Source: Opimibacter sp041746735 (GTDB lineage: Bacteria > Bacteroidota > Bacteroidia > Chitinophagales > Saprospiraceae). From it: a stretch of DNA of 64,000 nucleotides. The translations under genes were made by a program, and so were the position numbers. The stretch covers positions 1 through 64,000 of the forward strand of contig JBGTGP010000041.1 in assembly GCA_041746735.1 (NCBI GenBank). The letters run 5' to 3'. Below the pieces are notes generated by a model, which saw only the letters and a list, made by a program, of their open reading frames with translations, made no database searches and was not told the DNA's origin. Shown here in pieces: positions 52,801 through 60,596 of this stretch; the stretch's first letter is position 1, and the number at the start of each line of letters is the position of its first letter.

Positions 52801-54053
52801 CGAAAACCTGGGTAAAACAAATCCTGACGTATTGGATCACGGAATTCAAATTTGATGGATTCCGGTTTGATCTATCCAAAGGGCTCACCCAGTTTAATTC
52901 CGGTAATGATGCCGGTCTGATGTCCCGTTATGATGCAAGTCGTATCGCGATACTCAAAGATTATGCAGACCATATCTGGAGTCTGGACCCGACCTCCTAT
53001 GTAATCATGGAGCATTTTGCAGACAATGATGAAGAAATCGTGCTATCAGACTATGGGATGATGATGTGGGGTAATATTAATCATCATTTCGGTCAGGCGG
53101 CCAAGGGCTTTGCCTCCGATCTGGAAGGCGTTGATTACACGTTCCGGGGATGGAATGACCCGCATCTGATTGGCTATATGGAAAGCCACGATGAAGAACG
53201 TCTCATGTTCCGGGTACTGAATGAAGGAGCCAGCCAGGGCGGCTACAATACACGACTTTTGCCGACCTCGCTGGAACGGATAGCGGCAGCGAGTGCCATC
53301 TTCTATTCTATTCCCGGGCCGAAAATGCTTTGGCAGTTTGGAGAAATGGGATATGACTTCTCGATCAACCGATGCGTAAATGGCAGTATAGCCAATGAAT
53401 GCCGGCTTGACCCGAAACCGATCCGATGGGATTATCTTCAAAATGAAAACAGAGAAAGGTTGCGTCAGATAACAGCAGATCTGATCCATCTCAAACTCAA
53501 CTATCCTACTTTTTCAACGGAGAATTTTGTCTTCAGTGATGGAAACTTCTTTTTGAAAACAGTACATCTCCATCACCCGGATATGGATGCCGTCACCCTC
53601 GCCAATTTTCGGGTGATACCCTCAGATATCAATCCGAAATTTCAATATCCTGGCATCTGGTATGAATTCTTTACAGGCGATAGTATTATCGTGACGGATA
53701 CAGAAAGACGGATTTCATTCAGGCCAGGCGAGTATAGAATCTACACCTCAAAAAGGATCATGCCTCCAGGTGGGTTTGTTACCCATACAGGAGATGTCCG
53801 GAGAAATGAAATTATCCTGTTTCCAAACCTCATTTCCGATCAAACTTTGATACAGGGTAATTTACCGGTAGGTGAAGTCGTTTTAGCGATTACACTTCAG
53901 GATATGACAGGAAAAACCTTTACGGCATCATTTGATCAGGATCATGTCGGTGGATTACGTCTGAAACTGCCGGATGCATTGCCAAGTGGCGTATATAGCC
54001 TCAGCCTGCGGACTACACGTGAATATTATACAGGAAAGCTAGTCAAACAATAA
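49845..54053 (+). CDS. FG-GAP/UnbV propeller fused to GH13 alpha-amylase, T9SS-exported
   Basis: This 1402-residue protein joins two modules rarely found together. After a signal peptide come seven FG-GAP/VCBS calcium-binding repeats (DFNQDGLDDIYVS, DLDNDGDLDLFLG, DFDNDGDLDVYVA and four more, about residues 30-390), matching a seven-bladed propeller, and then an ASPIC/UnbV domain (TGGSGYASQNSSIIHFGLG). Residues about 480-870 hold a starch-active beta-sandwich region and a CBM48-like linker. The GH13 barrel (about 870-1290) has DVVFNH (Asp934), FDGFRFD (nucleophile Asp1009), VIMEHF (acid/base Glu1056) and ESHDE (Asp1116). A T9SS sorting domain (FPNLISDQTLIQG ... LPSGVYSLSLR) ends it. It should hydrolyse alpha-glucans at the surface. 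Confidence 0.9.
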   Translation: MHWLNNKSFYLALTLFTSTIANGQIFTDMSVQTGFNTTGKNHGVAIGDFNQDGLDDIYVSRAEAPNLLYINLGNFQFQEAGATYGVDYAGRTNCSIWFDLDNDGDLDLFLGNGFEPNVLYRNDGNHFTDVSAGYGIQTIGNVRSVNAVDFDNDGDLDVYVAMALSPNLLWRNDGHVFTNVAAEAGIDLAGRSLGAVFFDYDHDGFQDLYQGQDGFDQNYIYRNNGDGTFSDVSEETGLLFSGFCMGATVGDLNGDGYADVYVENLDSNKLYVSDGPGKYQEISTQAGVADIGMGWSAFFFDYDNNGLQDIYLSNDSYFGIPGHGKLRNRLYTNQGNLLFHSEDIIGNVQNEFGSYGAAYADFDQDGKLDIVVINEGPLDGNQIFRNQSQTGNYIALKLEGIASNTQAIGSRVVLYSSGKSQTAFLTGGSGYASQNSSIIHFGLGDAVNIDSLVIYWPSGLRQKTGRLQINKRHHVREGKSVLATGLVVWTVPSFPTKEDNVTVYFDASEGNGALNGFQDNVYAHTGVITSESANGNDWRHVIGNWGTPDPRVLMTREEENIYSISYNISDFYNIPAPVEVFQMAFVFRNVNGSIVGRNTDGTDIFTDVYPSDMGLFMVLRSPSASDVLLYDDDSLFIDIVVSDTVTLLIYDNDVLIFADMTDQTQFYLHPVDPGNHLLRFVAIKDTVVVVLEKKYFVLDRNPVRIDPPAGVQNGLNYFSDSTYLFQLHAPLKEFVFLLCPENTYSPDAAFKMHQSEDENTFWIELPRTDFASGNNTYQYLLNGGIRIADPFSEVVLDPSNDFWIDANVMSTLPPYPTGMTSGIVTAFDETYLAYDFEITDFEKPEKKKLVIYELLLRDFLADHSFTSLTDTLDYFQRLGVNAIELMPINEYEGNVSWGYNPSFHMAVDKYYGTREQLKAFIDAAHQRGIAVILDVVFNHTFSQGPLAQMYWDATNFRPSPESPYLNVTPRHPFNVGYDFNHESQATKTWVKQILTYWITEFKFDGFRFDLSKGLTQFNSGNDAGLMSRYDASRIAILKDYADHIWSLDPTSYVIMEHFADNDEEIVLSDYGMMMWGNINHHFGQAAKGFASDLEGVDYTFRGWNDPHLIGYMESHDEERLMFRVLNEGASQGGYNTRLLPTSLERIAAASAIFYSIPGPKMLWQFGEMGYDFSINRCVNGSIANECRLDPKPIRWDYLQNENRERLRQITADLIHLKLNYPTFSTENFVFSDGNFFLKTVHLHHPDMDAVTLANFRVIPSDINPKFQYPGIWYEFFTGDSIIVTDTERRISFRPGEYRIYTSKRIMPPGGFVTHTGDVRRNEIILFPNLISDQTLIQGNLPVGEVVLAITLQDMTGKTFTASFDQDHVGGLRLKLPDALPSGVYSLSLRTTREYYTGKLVKQ

Positions 54054-54058
54054 AGGTC

Positions 54059-56719
54059 TTGGTGGAAGAAATTGGTTGGACCCCGGCGAGGTTCTTAAAA
54101 CATAGCTTTGGCCTCTACGCGGTAAAACCGAAAGTCAGTATACTGTGGTGGGTTTTTATGAGTGCATTGTGCTTTGGACCACAGCCCATCCTTGTTGCCC
54201 AAGTAGCGGGAGACCCTATTGTGAAAGGTGGAGATGGTATCATGCGTTGGCAAGCGGATGGTCGTGAAGTGACCGGATTTGGCATCAATTATACAGTACC
54301 TTTCGCCCATGCCTACAGGTCAGGGAAAATAATGGGTGTCGATTTGCGGCTAGCGATGGAACAGGATGTGTACCATTTTCAACGCCTTGGCCTCGATCTG
54401 TTTCGTGTCCATGTCTGGGACTGCGAGATCAGTGATACGCTGGGCAATCTGATCGATAATGAACATCTCGAATTGTTCGATTACTTCCTCTATCTGCTGA
54501 AAAAACATAACATCAATTCCATCATTACGCCAATTGCTTTTTGGGGAAACGGATGGCCAGACCCGGATGAACCCACACCTGGCTTCTCCTCTAAATATGG
54601 AAAGGACAGTTGCCTGACAAACCCACTCGCCATCGCCGCCCAGGAACGTTATCTGTATCAGTTTGCCAACCATGTCAATCGCTATACCGGGATAGCTTAT
54701 AAAGACGAGCCTGATATTCTGGCATTCGAAGTGTCAAACGAACCTCATCATAGAGGGACACCAGAAGAGGTGACCGCTTTTATCATTCGGATGAAAGAGG
54801 CAATTCGCGCTACCGGTTGCACTAAACCAATATTCTATAATGTCAGCCATAGTGTGCATTTAGCAGAAGCGTATTTTGATGCCGGTATTGATGGCGGCAC
54901 GTTTCAATGGTATCCTACCGGACTGGGATTTCAAAAAGAACTGGGAGGAAACATGTTGCCCAATGTGGACCGGTACGCCATTCCTTTTGATGAGGTGATG
55001 AAAAAACATGCGGCTGCCCGAATTGTCTATGAATTTGATGCGGCCGATATGGCCTCCACGTATATGTACCCCGCGATGGCCCGGAGTTTCCGAACCGCAG
55101 GGATACAACTGGCTACTCACTTTTCCTATGATCCTACCTTTCTGGCACCTTTCAATACCGAGTATAATACCCATTATATGAATCTTCTCTATGCGCCAGG
55201 TAAAGCACTCAGTCTCATGCTCTGCGCGGAGGTCTTCCGACAGATTCCACTCTATGCATCGTATGGTGTATATCCGTCCAATACCACCTTTGGGCCTTTC
55301 CGGGTGAGTTATGAGCAGGACCTCGCGGAGATGATGACAAGCGAAAAATTTATTCATACGAATCATACTGTGAGTCTTCCGCCAGAGCCGGATCAATTGA
55401 GGTTTATTGCAGGTTGCGGCAACTCACCTCTGGTCAAATACGAGGGTACCGGAGCCTATTTCCTGGATCGCATAGGCCCCGGACTCTGGACCCTGGAGGT
55501 CTTGCCCGATGTCCTTTTGATTGACAACCTTTTTGGCCAAAATAATCTGGAGACCCCAAGAGCAATTCTCCAATCCAATTCCAGACGGATCACACTTGAT
55601 ATCCCCGATCTGCAAAAAGGTATAGTAGTAGCTCATGTCAACAATGATGAATTTATCGACGTCACAGATAATTCCTTTATGGCCATTCCGGGAAAATACC
55701 TGATCATGGCGATCGATTTCAGTGAGCGTGAGCTTGAGATGTTTTATTTCCCTAATACCGAAGACGTCTACAGGAGCGCAGCTGACTTTCTGATTCCGGC
55801 CCTGGAGGAAAAACATATGTTACATCAGCCGGTAGCAGAGGCGACAGTGAACCATCCTATGACAATAAGCGCCCAGATCGCATCTTCGACTATACCTGAT
55901 TCGGTCGACCTTTGGTTTGAATCGCACACCGATCTGAGGAGTATAGGAATGCAGAATGGAAGTGGATTTAAATTTACTGCCGAGATACCCGCTGAATGGA
56001 TGCAGGAAGGGCGTCGCCGGTATTGGATAACCACATATTTTGGCCAAACGCCACAAACATATCCATCCGGATCACTGGCCCAACCAGATGACTGGAATTT
56101 CGAGCCGGACACCGCTTTTTACACACAAGTAGTACCCGGTAAATCGCCGATCGTTCTTTTCGATGCGGGGACAGACATCCATCGTCTCAACCGGATATGG
56201 TTACGAGAATCAAGAGCCATAGCCGCAGATGGTAATGAACCAGACTGGCTGTATATCAAGATCACACAACTCATCCGTTCTGACCCAGAGAACCTCTATG
56301 GTCTGAAAATCGCAGATTACAGCATCCGGCATTTCGTCGGGGACAAAATTGCTGGCAGGCGATCTGACCTTCGCACAAAAAAACACCTTGTCCTTCACGC
56401 CAAAGCCATGCGCGGACAAAAACTACCAGTTCAACTCAAGGTGGTGCTGCAGGATGGGACCGCTGCAGGCGCAATGGTACAGCTCAACTCCCGAAAAACC
56501 CACTATCGAATTCCGCTAAAAAAACTTAAGCCGGTAAGGGCCGTCCTGCTCCCAAGACCTTACCCCACCTTCCTGCCCTACTACAGTGCCGTTTGGTCTG
56601 GCGTGAAAGGTGATGTACAGAATATCGAAAGTATTCAGGTTTCTGTTGGACCGGGCCTGAAGGACGCTATGCTTTCCGGTCCATTTGAATTTCTCCTGGG
56701 TGGTGTATGGCTTGAATAA
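54059..56719 (+). CDS. GH5-like glycoside hydrolase, exported
   Basis: The barrel (about residues 60-370) resembles GH5-type enzymes: GFGINYTVPFAHAY at the start, LDLFRVHVWDCEIS, acid/base Glu228 in FEVSNEPHH and nucleophile Glu325 in IVYEFDAADM. A long C-terminal part (about 430-886) contains beta-sandwich-like domains (AILQSNSRRITLDIPDLQKG, LWFESHTDLRSIGMQNG), and no T9SS sorting domain was seen. The start is uncertain: no ATG precedes the hydrophobic signal (LWWVFMSALCFG), so TTG at 54059 or GTG at 54062 is used, and the first ATG at 54158 would cut into it. It lies 5 bases after the amylase stop. The substrate (beta-mannan, beta-glucan or another) cannot be told. Confidence 0.78.
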   Translation: MVEEIGWTPARFLKHSFGLYAVKPKVSILWWVFMSALCFGPQPILVAQVAGDPIVKGGDGIMRWQADGREVTGFGINYTVPFAHAYRSGKIMGVDLRLAMEQDVYHFQRLGLDLFRVHVWDCEISDTLGNLIDNEHLELFDYFLYLLKKHNINSIITPIAFWGNGWPDPDEPTPGFSSKYGKDSCLTNPLAIAAQERYLYQFANHVNRYTGIAYKDEPDILAFEVSNEPHHRGTPEEVTAFIIRMKEAIRATGCTKPIFYNVSHSVHLAEAYFDAGIDGGTFQWYPTGLGFQKELGGNMLPNVDRYAIPFDEVMKKHAAARIVYEFDAADMASTYMYPAMARSFRTAGIQLATHFSYDPTFLAPFNTEYNTHYMNLLYAPGKALSLMLCAEVFRQIPLYASYGVYPSNTTFGPFRVSYEQDLAEMMTSEKFIHTNHTVSLPPEPDQLRFIAGCGNSPLVKYEGTGAYFLDRIGPGLWTLEVLPDVLLIDNLFGQNNLETPRAILQSNSRRITLDIPDLQKGIVVAHVNNDEFIDVTDNSFMAIPGKYLIMAIDFSERELEMFYFPNTEDVYRSAADFLIPALEEKHMLHQPVAEATVNHPMTISAQIASSTIPDSVDLWFESHTDLRSIGMQNGSGFKFTAEIPAEWMQEGRRRYWITTYFGQTPQTYPSGSLAQPDDWNFEPDTAFYTQVVPGKSPIVLFDAGTDIHRLNRIWLRESRAIAADGNEPDWLYIKITQLIRSDPENLYGLKIADYSIRHFVGDKIAGRRSDLRTKKHLVLHAKAMRGQKLPVQLKVVLQDGTAAGAMVQLNSRKTHYRIPLKKLKPVRAVLLPRPYPTFLPYYSAVWSGVKGDVQNIESIQVSVGPGLKDAMLSGPFEFLLGGVWLE

Positions 56720-56831
56720 CCCGGGCCGGATGGGGGTTGGACTCTTCCATTAAAAAGAGGAGGCCATACTCTCCAATATTCTTCCTACATTTCAAGCCGT
56801 TCTGCTTTGAACCAAAACATAAACCAACATC

Positions 56832-58430
56832 ATGGGATTATCCACTATTGATCTGATCATCTTTGGCCTGTCCGTTCTAGCCCTTATGGCCTTTGGGGTA
56901 TGGATTTCCTATCGGGAGAAGCAAGCGACAGCCCGTGACTATTTTCTGGCCTCCAAATCACTGCCCTGGTGGGTGGTCGGTGGATCACTGATCGCGTCCA
57001 ATATCAGCGCGGAGCAATTCATAGGCATGTCGGGCTCTGGGTTCGTCGTGGGACTTGCGATTGCATCTTACGAGCTTATGGCGGCACTTACGCTGATTAT
57101 TGTCGCCAAATTTTTCCTGCCGGTATTTCTGCAAAAAGGCATTTACACGATGCCTCAATTTCTTGAAGAGCGGTATGACAAACGTGTGCGCACCGGCATG
57201 GCCTTTTTCTGGGTGATTTTGTTTGTTTTTGTCAACATCACTACCGTCTTGTATCTCGGAGGATTGGCCCTTCAAAACACCATGGGCATTCCGATGTGGA
57301 TTTGTATCATAGGCCTGGCCGTATACTCCGCTTCCTTTTCGATCTTTGGCGGCTTAAAGGCCGTGGTATGGACCGAGGTGATCCAGGTCGTCCTGTTGAT
57401 TTCGGGTGGCCTCCTGGTCACCTTTCTGGTCCTCAATGCTGTGGGAGGCGGCTTTATAGAGGGATTGCAGACGCTGATGCGCCAAGCCCCTGAAAAATTT
57501 GATATGATCCTCGATAAATCCCATCCGGAATATCTCAACCTGCCGGGCATCAGTGTATTGATCGGTGGGATGTGGATCGCCAATCTATACTATTGGGGCA
57601 ACAATCAATATATCATTCAGCGGGCATTGGCTTCACGCAATCTTAAAGAAGCACAAAACGGTGCCGCATTTGCTGCATTCCTCAAAGTCCTTCTTCCCAT
57701 GATCGTTGTCATTCCGGGGATCGCCGCTTTTGTATTAGGTGCGGATATCGCCAAACCGGATGAAGCATATCCGTGGGTCATGAAGACCTACATCTATACA
57801 GGTGTAAAGGGACTGGTGTTTGCAGGACTGATCGCCGCGATCGGATCATCTGTAAGTTCGATGGTCAACAGTGCCAGCACCATCTTCACCCTGGATATCT
57901 ACAGGCCGCTTATCCTGGGAGACAAAACCGATATCAGTAATCCGGAAGCTATAAAAGCGCGGACACCTGAGCAGGAAAAAAGACTGGTGCGGGTCGGGAA
58001 AATAGCAGCCACCGCCGCCTTGGTTACGGGTGTAATATTAGCGCCCATGTTGGCCAATCTCGATCAGGCCTTCCAATATATCCAGGAATATACCGGATTC
58101 ATCAGCCCCGGTGTCGTGGCCATCTTCCTGTTGGGCATGTTCTGGAAACGTACTTCTGCCAATGCCGCCCTGACCTCGGTCGTCCTGTCTATCCCGCTGT
58201 CAACGGCCTTTAAATTCCTTTGGCCTTCTTTGCCATTTCTGGACCGCATGGGGTTGAGTTTTGTCATTCTAGCCGCACTCATGATCCTCATCTCGGTGCT
58301 GGAGAATAAAGGGAATGATCCAAAAGCTATCACGCTGGAGAAAGGACTATTCAAAACGGGTAAGGCTTTTAATCTCTCAGCGATCCTCATTATTATCATC
58401 CTCACCATTATTTATTCTGTTTTCTGGTAA
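56832..58430 (+). CDS. Sodium/solute symporter, SGLT type (SSF family)
   Basis: This 532-residue inner-membrane protein has about 13-14 hydrophobic segments and should take up a sugar with sodium. SSF features are RDYFLASKSLPWWVVGGSLIAS followed by NISAEQFIGMSGSG near the start, MPQFLEERYDKRV, and VFAGLIAAIGSSVSSMVNSASTIFTLDIY with the conserved sodium-site serines. It ends with a final hydrophobic helix (LSAILIIIILTIIYSVFW). Placed 112 bases after the GH5-like gene on the same strand, it is the natural inner-membrane partner of the glucan locus, carrying the released monosaccharide or disaccharide. Confidence 0.92.
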   Translation: MGLSTIDLIIFGLSVLALMAFGVWISYREKQATARDYFLASKSLPWWVVGGSLIASNISAEQFIGMSGSGFVVGLAIASYELMAALTLIIVAKFFLPVFLQKGIYTMPQFLEERYDKRVRTGMAFFWVILFVFVNITTVLYLGGLALQNTMGIPMWICIIGLAVYSASFSIFGGLKAVVWTEVIQVVLLISGGLLVTFLVLNAVGGGFIEGLQTLMRQAPEKFDMILDKSHPEYLNLPGISVLIGGMWIANLYYWGNNQYIIQRALASRNLKEAQNGAAFAAFLKVLLPMIVVIPGIAAFVLGADIAKPDEAYPWVMKTYIYTGVKGLVFAGLIAAIGSSVSSMVNSASTIFTLDIYRPLILGDKTDISNPEAIKARTPEQEKRLVRVGKIAATAALVTGVILAPMLANLDQAFQYIQEYTGFISPGVVAIFLLGMFWKRTSANAALTSVVLSIPLSTAFKFLWPSLPFLDRMGLSFVILAALMILISVLENKGNDPKAITLEKGLFKTGKAFNLSAILIIIILTIIYSVFW

Positions 58431-58784
58431 GGCGTGGGGAGGTTGAGGAGTTGAGGAGTTGAGGAGTCGAGAGGTTGAGAAGTTGAGAAGTTGAGAAGTT
58501 GAGGAGTTTAGTGGTGAATGGTGAGTGTGTCGGAATCTCCGCTGTGTATCCTGCTCTGGGAATCTGTGCCATCGGGAAGCAACCAATCTGGCATCTGGCA
58601 TCTCCTGCTCTGGCATCTCCATTGCGGTCGGAATCTCCGCTGCGCTTCGACTGGCTTTTAAAAAAAGCATCTCCTACTCTGGAATCTGTGCCATCCGGCA
58701 GCATCCAATCTGGTATCTGGCATCTGCTGCTCTGGCATCTCCCTTGCGGTCGGAATCTTCGCTGCGCTTCGACTGGCATCCCCA
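58431..58784. repeat. Low-complexity tract and 122-bp direct repeat
   Basis: 58438-58507 consists of GTTGAGGAG and GTTGAGAA units. Two imperfect copies of a sequence follow at 58559-58655 and 58681-58777, 122 bases apart; they share over 85 percent of bases and contain the word TCTGGCATCT. Short frames on both strands are open through the repeat, but none has a start signal or family likeness. The second copy abuts the 3' end of the ferritin gene. Confidence 0.75.
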
Positions 58785-59312
58785 CTAGTCCCCTCCCTCA
58801 TTCTTCTCCGCTGCGATCTGAGCCTGGTTGATGGCTTCGAGCTCTTTGTCGATAAAATAAAGGCTTTGCGGACCATCTCCGATCAAATTGATCTTGTCAA
58901 GAATGGAGCGCATCAGGCTCTCCTCTTCCCGCTGCTCGGTGACATACCACTGCATAAAGGCATACGTGGAATGGTCGCCTTCCTGGATCGCCAATTCAAT
59001 AATATCATTAATCGACTGCGTGACTTTTTTCTCGTGGGCCAGGGTTTCAGTAAATACAGACTTGGCATCCTTAAAAGTCGCAGGTGGCTGACTGACGGCC
59101 GGACTCACCGCCTGGGCATCCATCTCCAGCAAATAATGGAAGATCTTCATCATGTGCACATGCTCCTCTTGAGCCTGCCGATACATAAAAGACGCACAGC
59201 CCTGCATGGAATTGTAATCAAACCAGCCGGCCATGGACAGATACAGAAAAGAGGCGTAGCCTTCCATTGCTATTTGCTCATTGAGCGTCGTAACCATTTT
59301 TTCACTTAACAT
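58785..59312 (-). CDS. ftn: Bacterial non-haem ferritin
   Basis: This 175-residue four-helix-bundle protein stores iron in a 24-subunit shell. The ferroxidase ligands are visible: Glu17 (AMEGYASFLYL), Glu50 and His53 (QEEHVHMM), the TLAHEKKVT helix with a further Glu, and QWYVTEQREEE. Length is normal, with a short acidic tail (AEKNEGGD). The gene is divergent from the AraC-type regulator and convergent with the symporter gene, separated from it by the repeat tract. No Fur site was found by eye. Confidence 0.96.
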   Translation of the reverse strand: MLSEKMVTTLNEQIAMEGYASFLYLSMAGWFDYNSMQGCASFMYRQAQEEHVHMMKIFHYLLEMDAQAVSPAVSQPPATFKDAKSVFTETLAHEKKVTQSINDIIELAIQEGDHSTYAFMQWYVTEQREEESLMRSILDKINLIGDGPQSLYFIDKELEAINQAQIAAEKNEGGD

Positions 59313-59517
59313 CGTATGGTGTCTTTAGCCATGCAAGGTAACAAGAAAGGCCGGCCAATTTTACATAGACAGGGACTAAAGTCATCACACCCAATGTATT
59401 GGTCGGTGAATTCTGGTCATAGACCTTTCTGACCGTTTGGCACCAAAAATGATCACGATCAGGTTCAATATCAGAACACTATCAACCTTTTTACCCCCGG
59501 ATCGTTTGAGATATTCT

Positions 59518-59525
59518 TACTTTTG
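59518..59525 (+). promoter_or_regulatory. Candidate -7 element of the AraC-type regulator
   Basis: TACTTTTG matches TAnnTTTG exactly, but the only nearby TTTG (59505-59508) is too close to be the -33 element. A transcript from here would start near 59532. This favours the ATG at 59543 over the GTG at 59531 as translation start. Confidence 0.4.
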
Positions 59526-59542
59526 ACCTTGTGGGACAGGAA

Positions 59543-60427
59543 ATGCAAAAAAGCACCAGAGAATCTGATCAAGGCCTTCAAATCCCGGGTTTTGGGCATA
59601 TTCAGGAATATAACTTCCATGAATCAGGGTCTCTTGAATTAAATTCCGGACCCCGGGATATCTTCTTGTTTTGCATGAGGGAAGGTACTGCACAATTGCA
59701 GGTCTCGTTTATCCCCCACCCGCTCGAACTGCATGGGGAGGAGGCCATCTTTCTGGCATTTCCCCGCGACAATTGGCATATTCGGATCGTCCATGAGCCG
59801 TCAGCCGTAGTCTATGTCGTCCGGATGAATATCAACCAGCTTCACAAACTGATCAATCCCGCTTTTGATACCACTCAGCTGGAAACTACTCCCCGGGTCA
59901 ATATGAAAGACCTGATGAAGCTCATTCCGGTCAATCCTTCCCTCCTGATATGCTTTGATCAGTTACTGCATCACAAAATGCAGCCTCCTTACCACGCAAT
60001 GTTCGAACAGGCAAAATCTATGGAGATTTTCAGTCTCCTGATGGAAACGGCTTTCAGCAGACAGACCGATGTATGTCCGGTGATACTCAGTCCAGTTATT
60101 GAAAGTAAAATCCACCAGGTACGTCGCCATATCATCAGTCGTCTGGATGAAGTACCGGACCCGGATAAACTGGCCGTTACGTATTCTTTACCGCGCACCA
60201 CGCTTCGGGAAGGCTATAAGTTTGTCTATGGCAAAACGATTCACCAGTATCATGCAGACCACAAACTGGAGTCCGCGATGCAAATGCTAAACTCCGGAGA
60301 ATGGCTGGTCAAAGAGATCGCCTTCCGGATCGGCTACCAGAATCCAAGTCATTTCATTTCGGCTTTCAAAAAGAAATACGGATTTACACCCAAACAATAC
60401 CTCAAGCGGGAGCAGGTTCAGATTTAG
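59543..60427 (+). CDS. AraC family transcriptional regulator
   Basis: The 294-residue regulator ends in the double helix-turn-helix AraC domain (about residues 205-294): the first HTH has ISRLDEVPDPDKLAVTYSLPRTT, the second IAFRIGYQNPSHFISAFKKKYG, and the end is FTPKQYLKREQ. The N-terminal part is a divergent sensor with PHPLELHGEEAIFLAFPRDNWH. I use the ATG at 59543; a GTG at 59531 is in frame. It is divergent from ferritin, and mnmE follows 170 bases later on the same strand. The target genes are unknown. Confidence 0.93.
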   Translation: MQKSTRESDQGLQIPGFGHIQEYNFHESGSLELNSGPRDIFLFCMREGTAQLQVSFIPHPLELHGEEAIFLAFPRDNWHIRIVHEPSAVVYVVRMNINQLHKLINPAFDTTQLETTPRVNMKDLMKLIPVNPSLLICFDQLLHHKMQPPYHAMFEQAKSMEIFSLLMETAFSRQTDVCPVILSPVIESKIHQVRRHIISRLDEVPDPDKLAVTYSLPRTTLREGYKFVYGKTIHQYHADHKLESAMQMLNSGEWLVKEIAFRIGYQNPSHFISAFKKKYGFTPKQYLKREQVQI

Positions 60428-60596
60428 CCCGCCCTTGCACCCCTCTTCCGGCTCTGGAGTAGTTGTCTCGTACTACAATATAAAAAAACCGTTTTATTCC
60501 GGTTAATCCCTCCGGAATCTACCTGTATCCCTGTTGGACAAAACGCATGACCCGCATCCCGAATCCGGCCTTCTGGTTAGCTTTGCCGGACACATG

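Noticed and set aside
60487..60504. AACCG/CGGTT hairpin with a minus-strand T-run before mnmE
   Set aside because: The stem is only 5 bp, and no minus-strand gene ends nearby for it to terminate.
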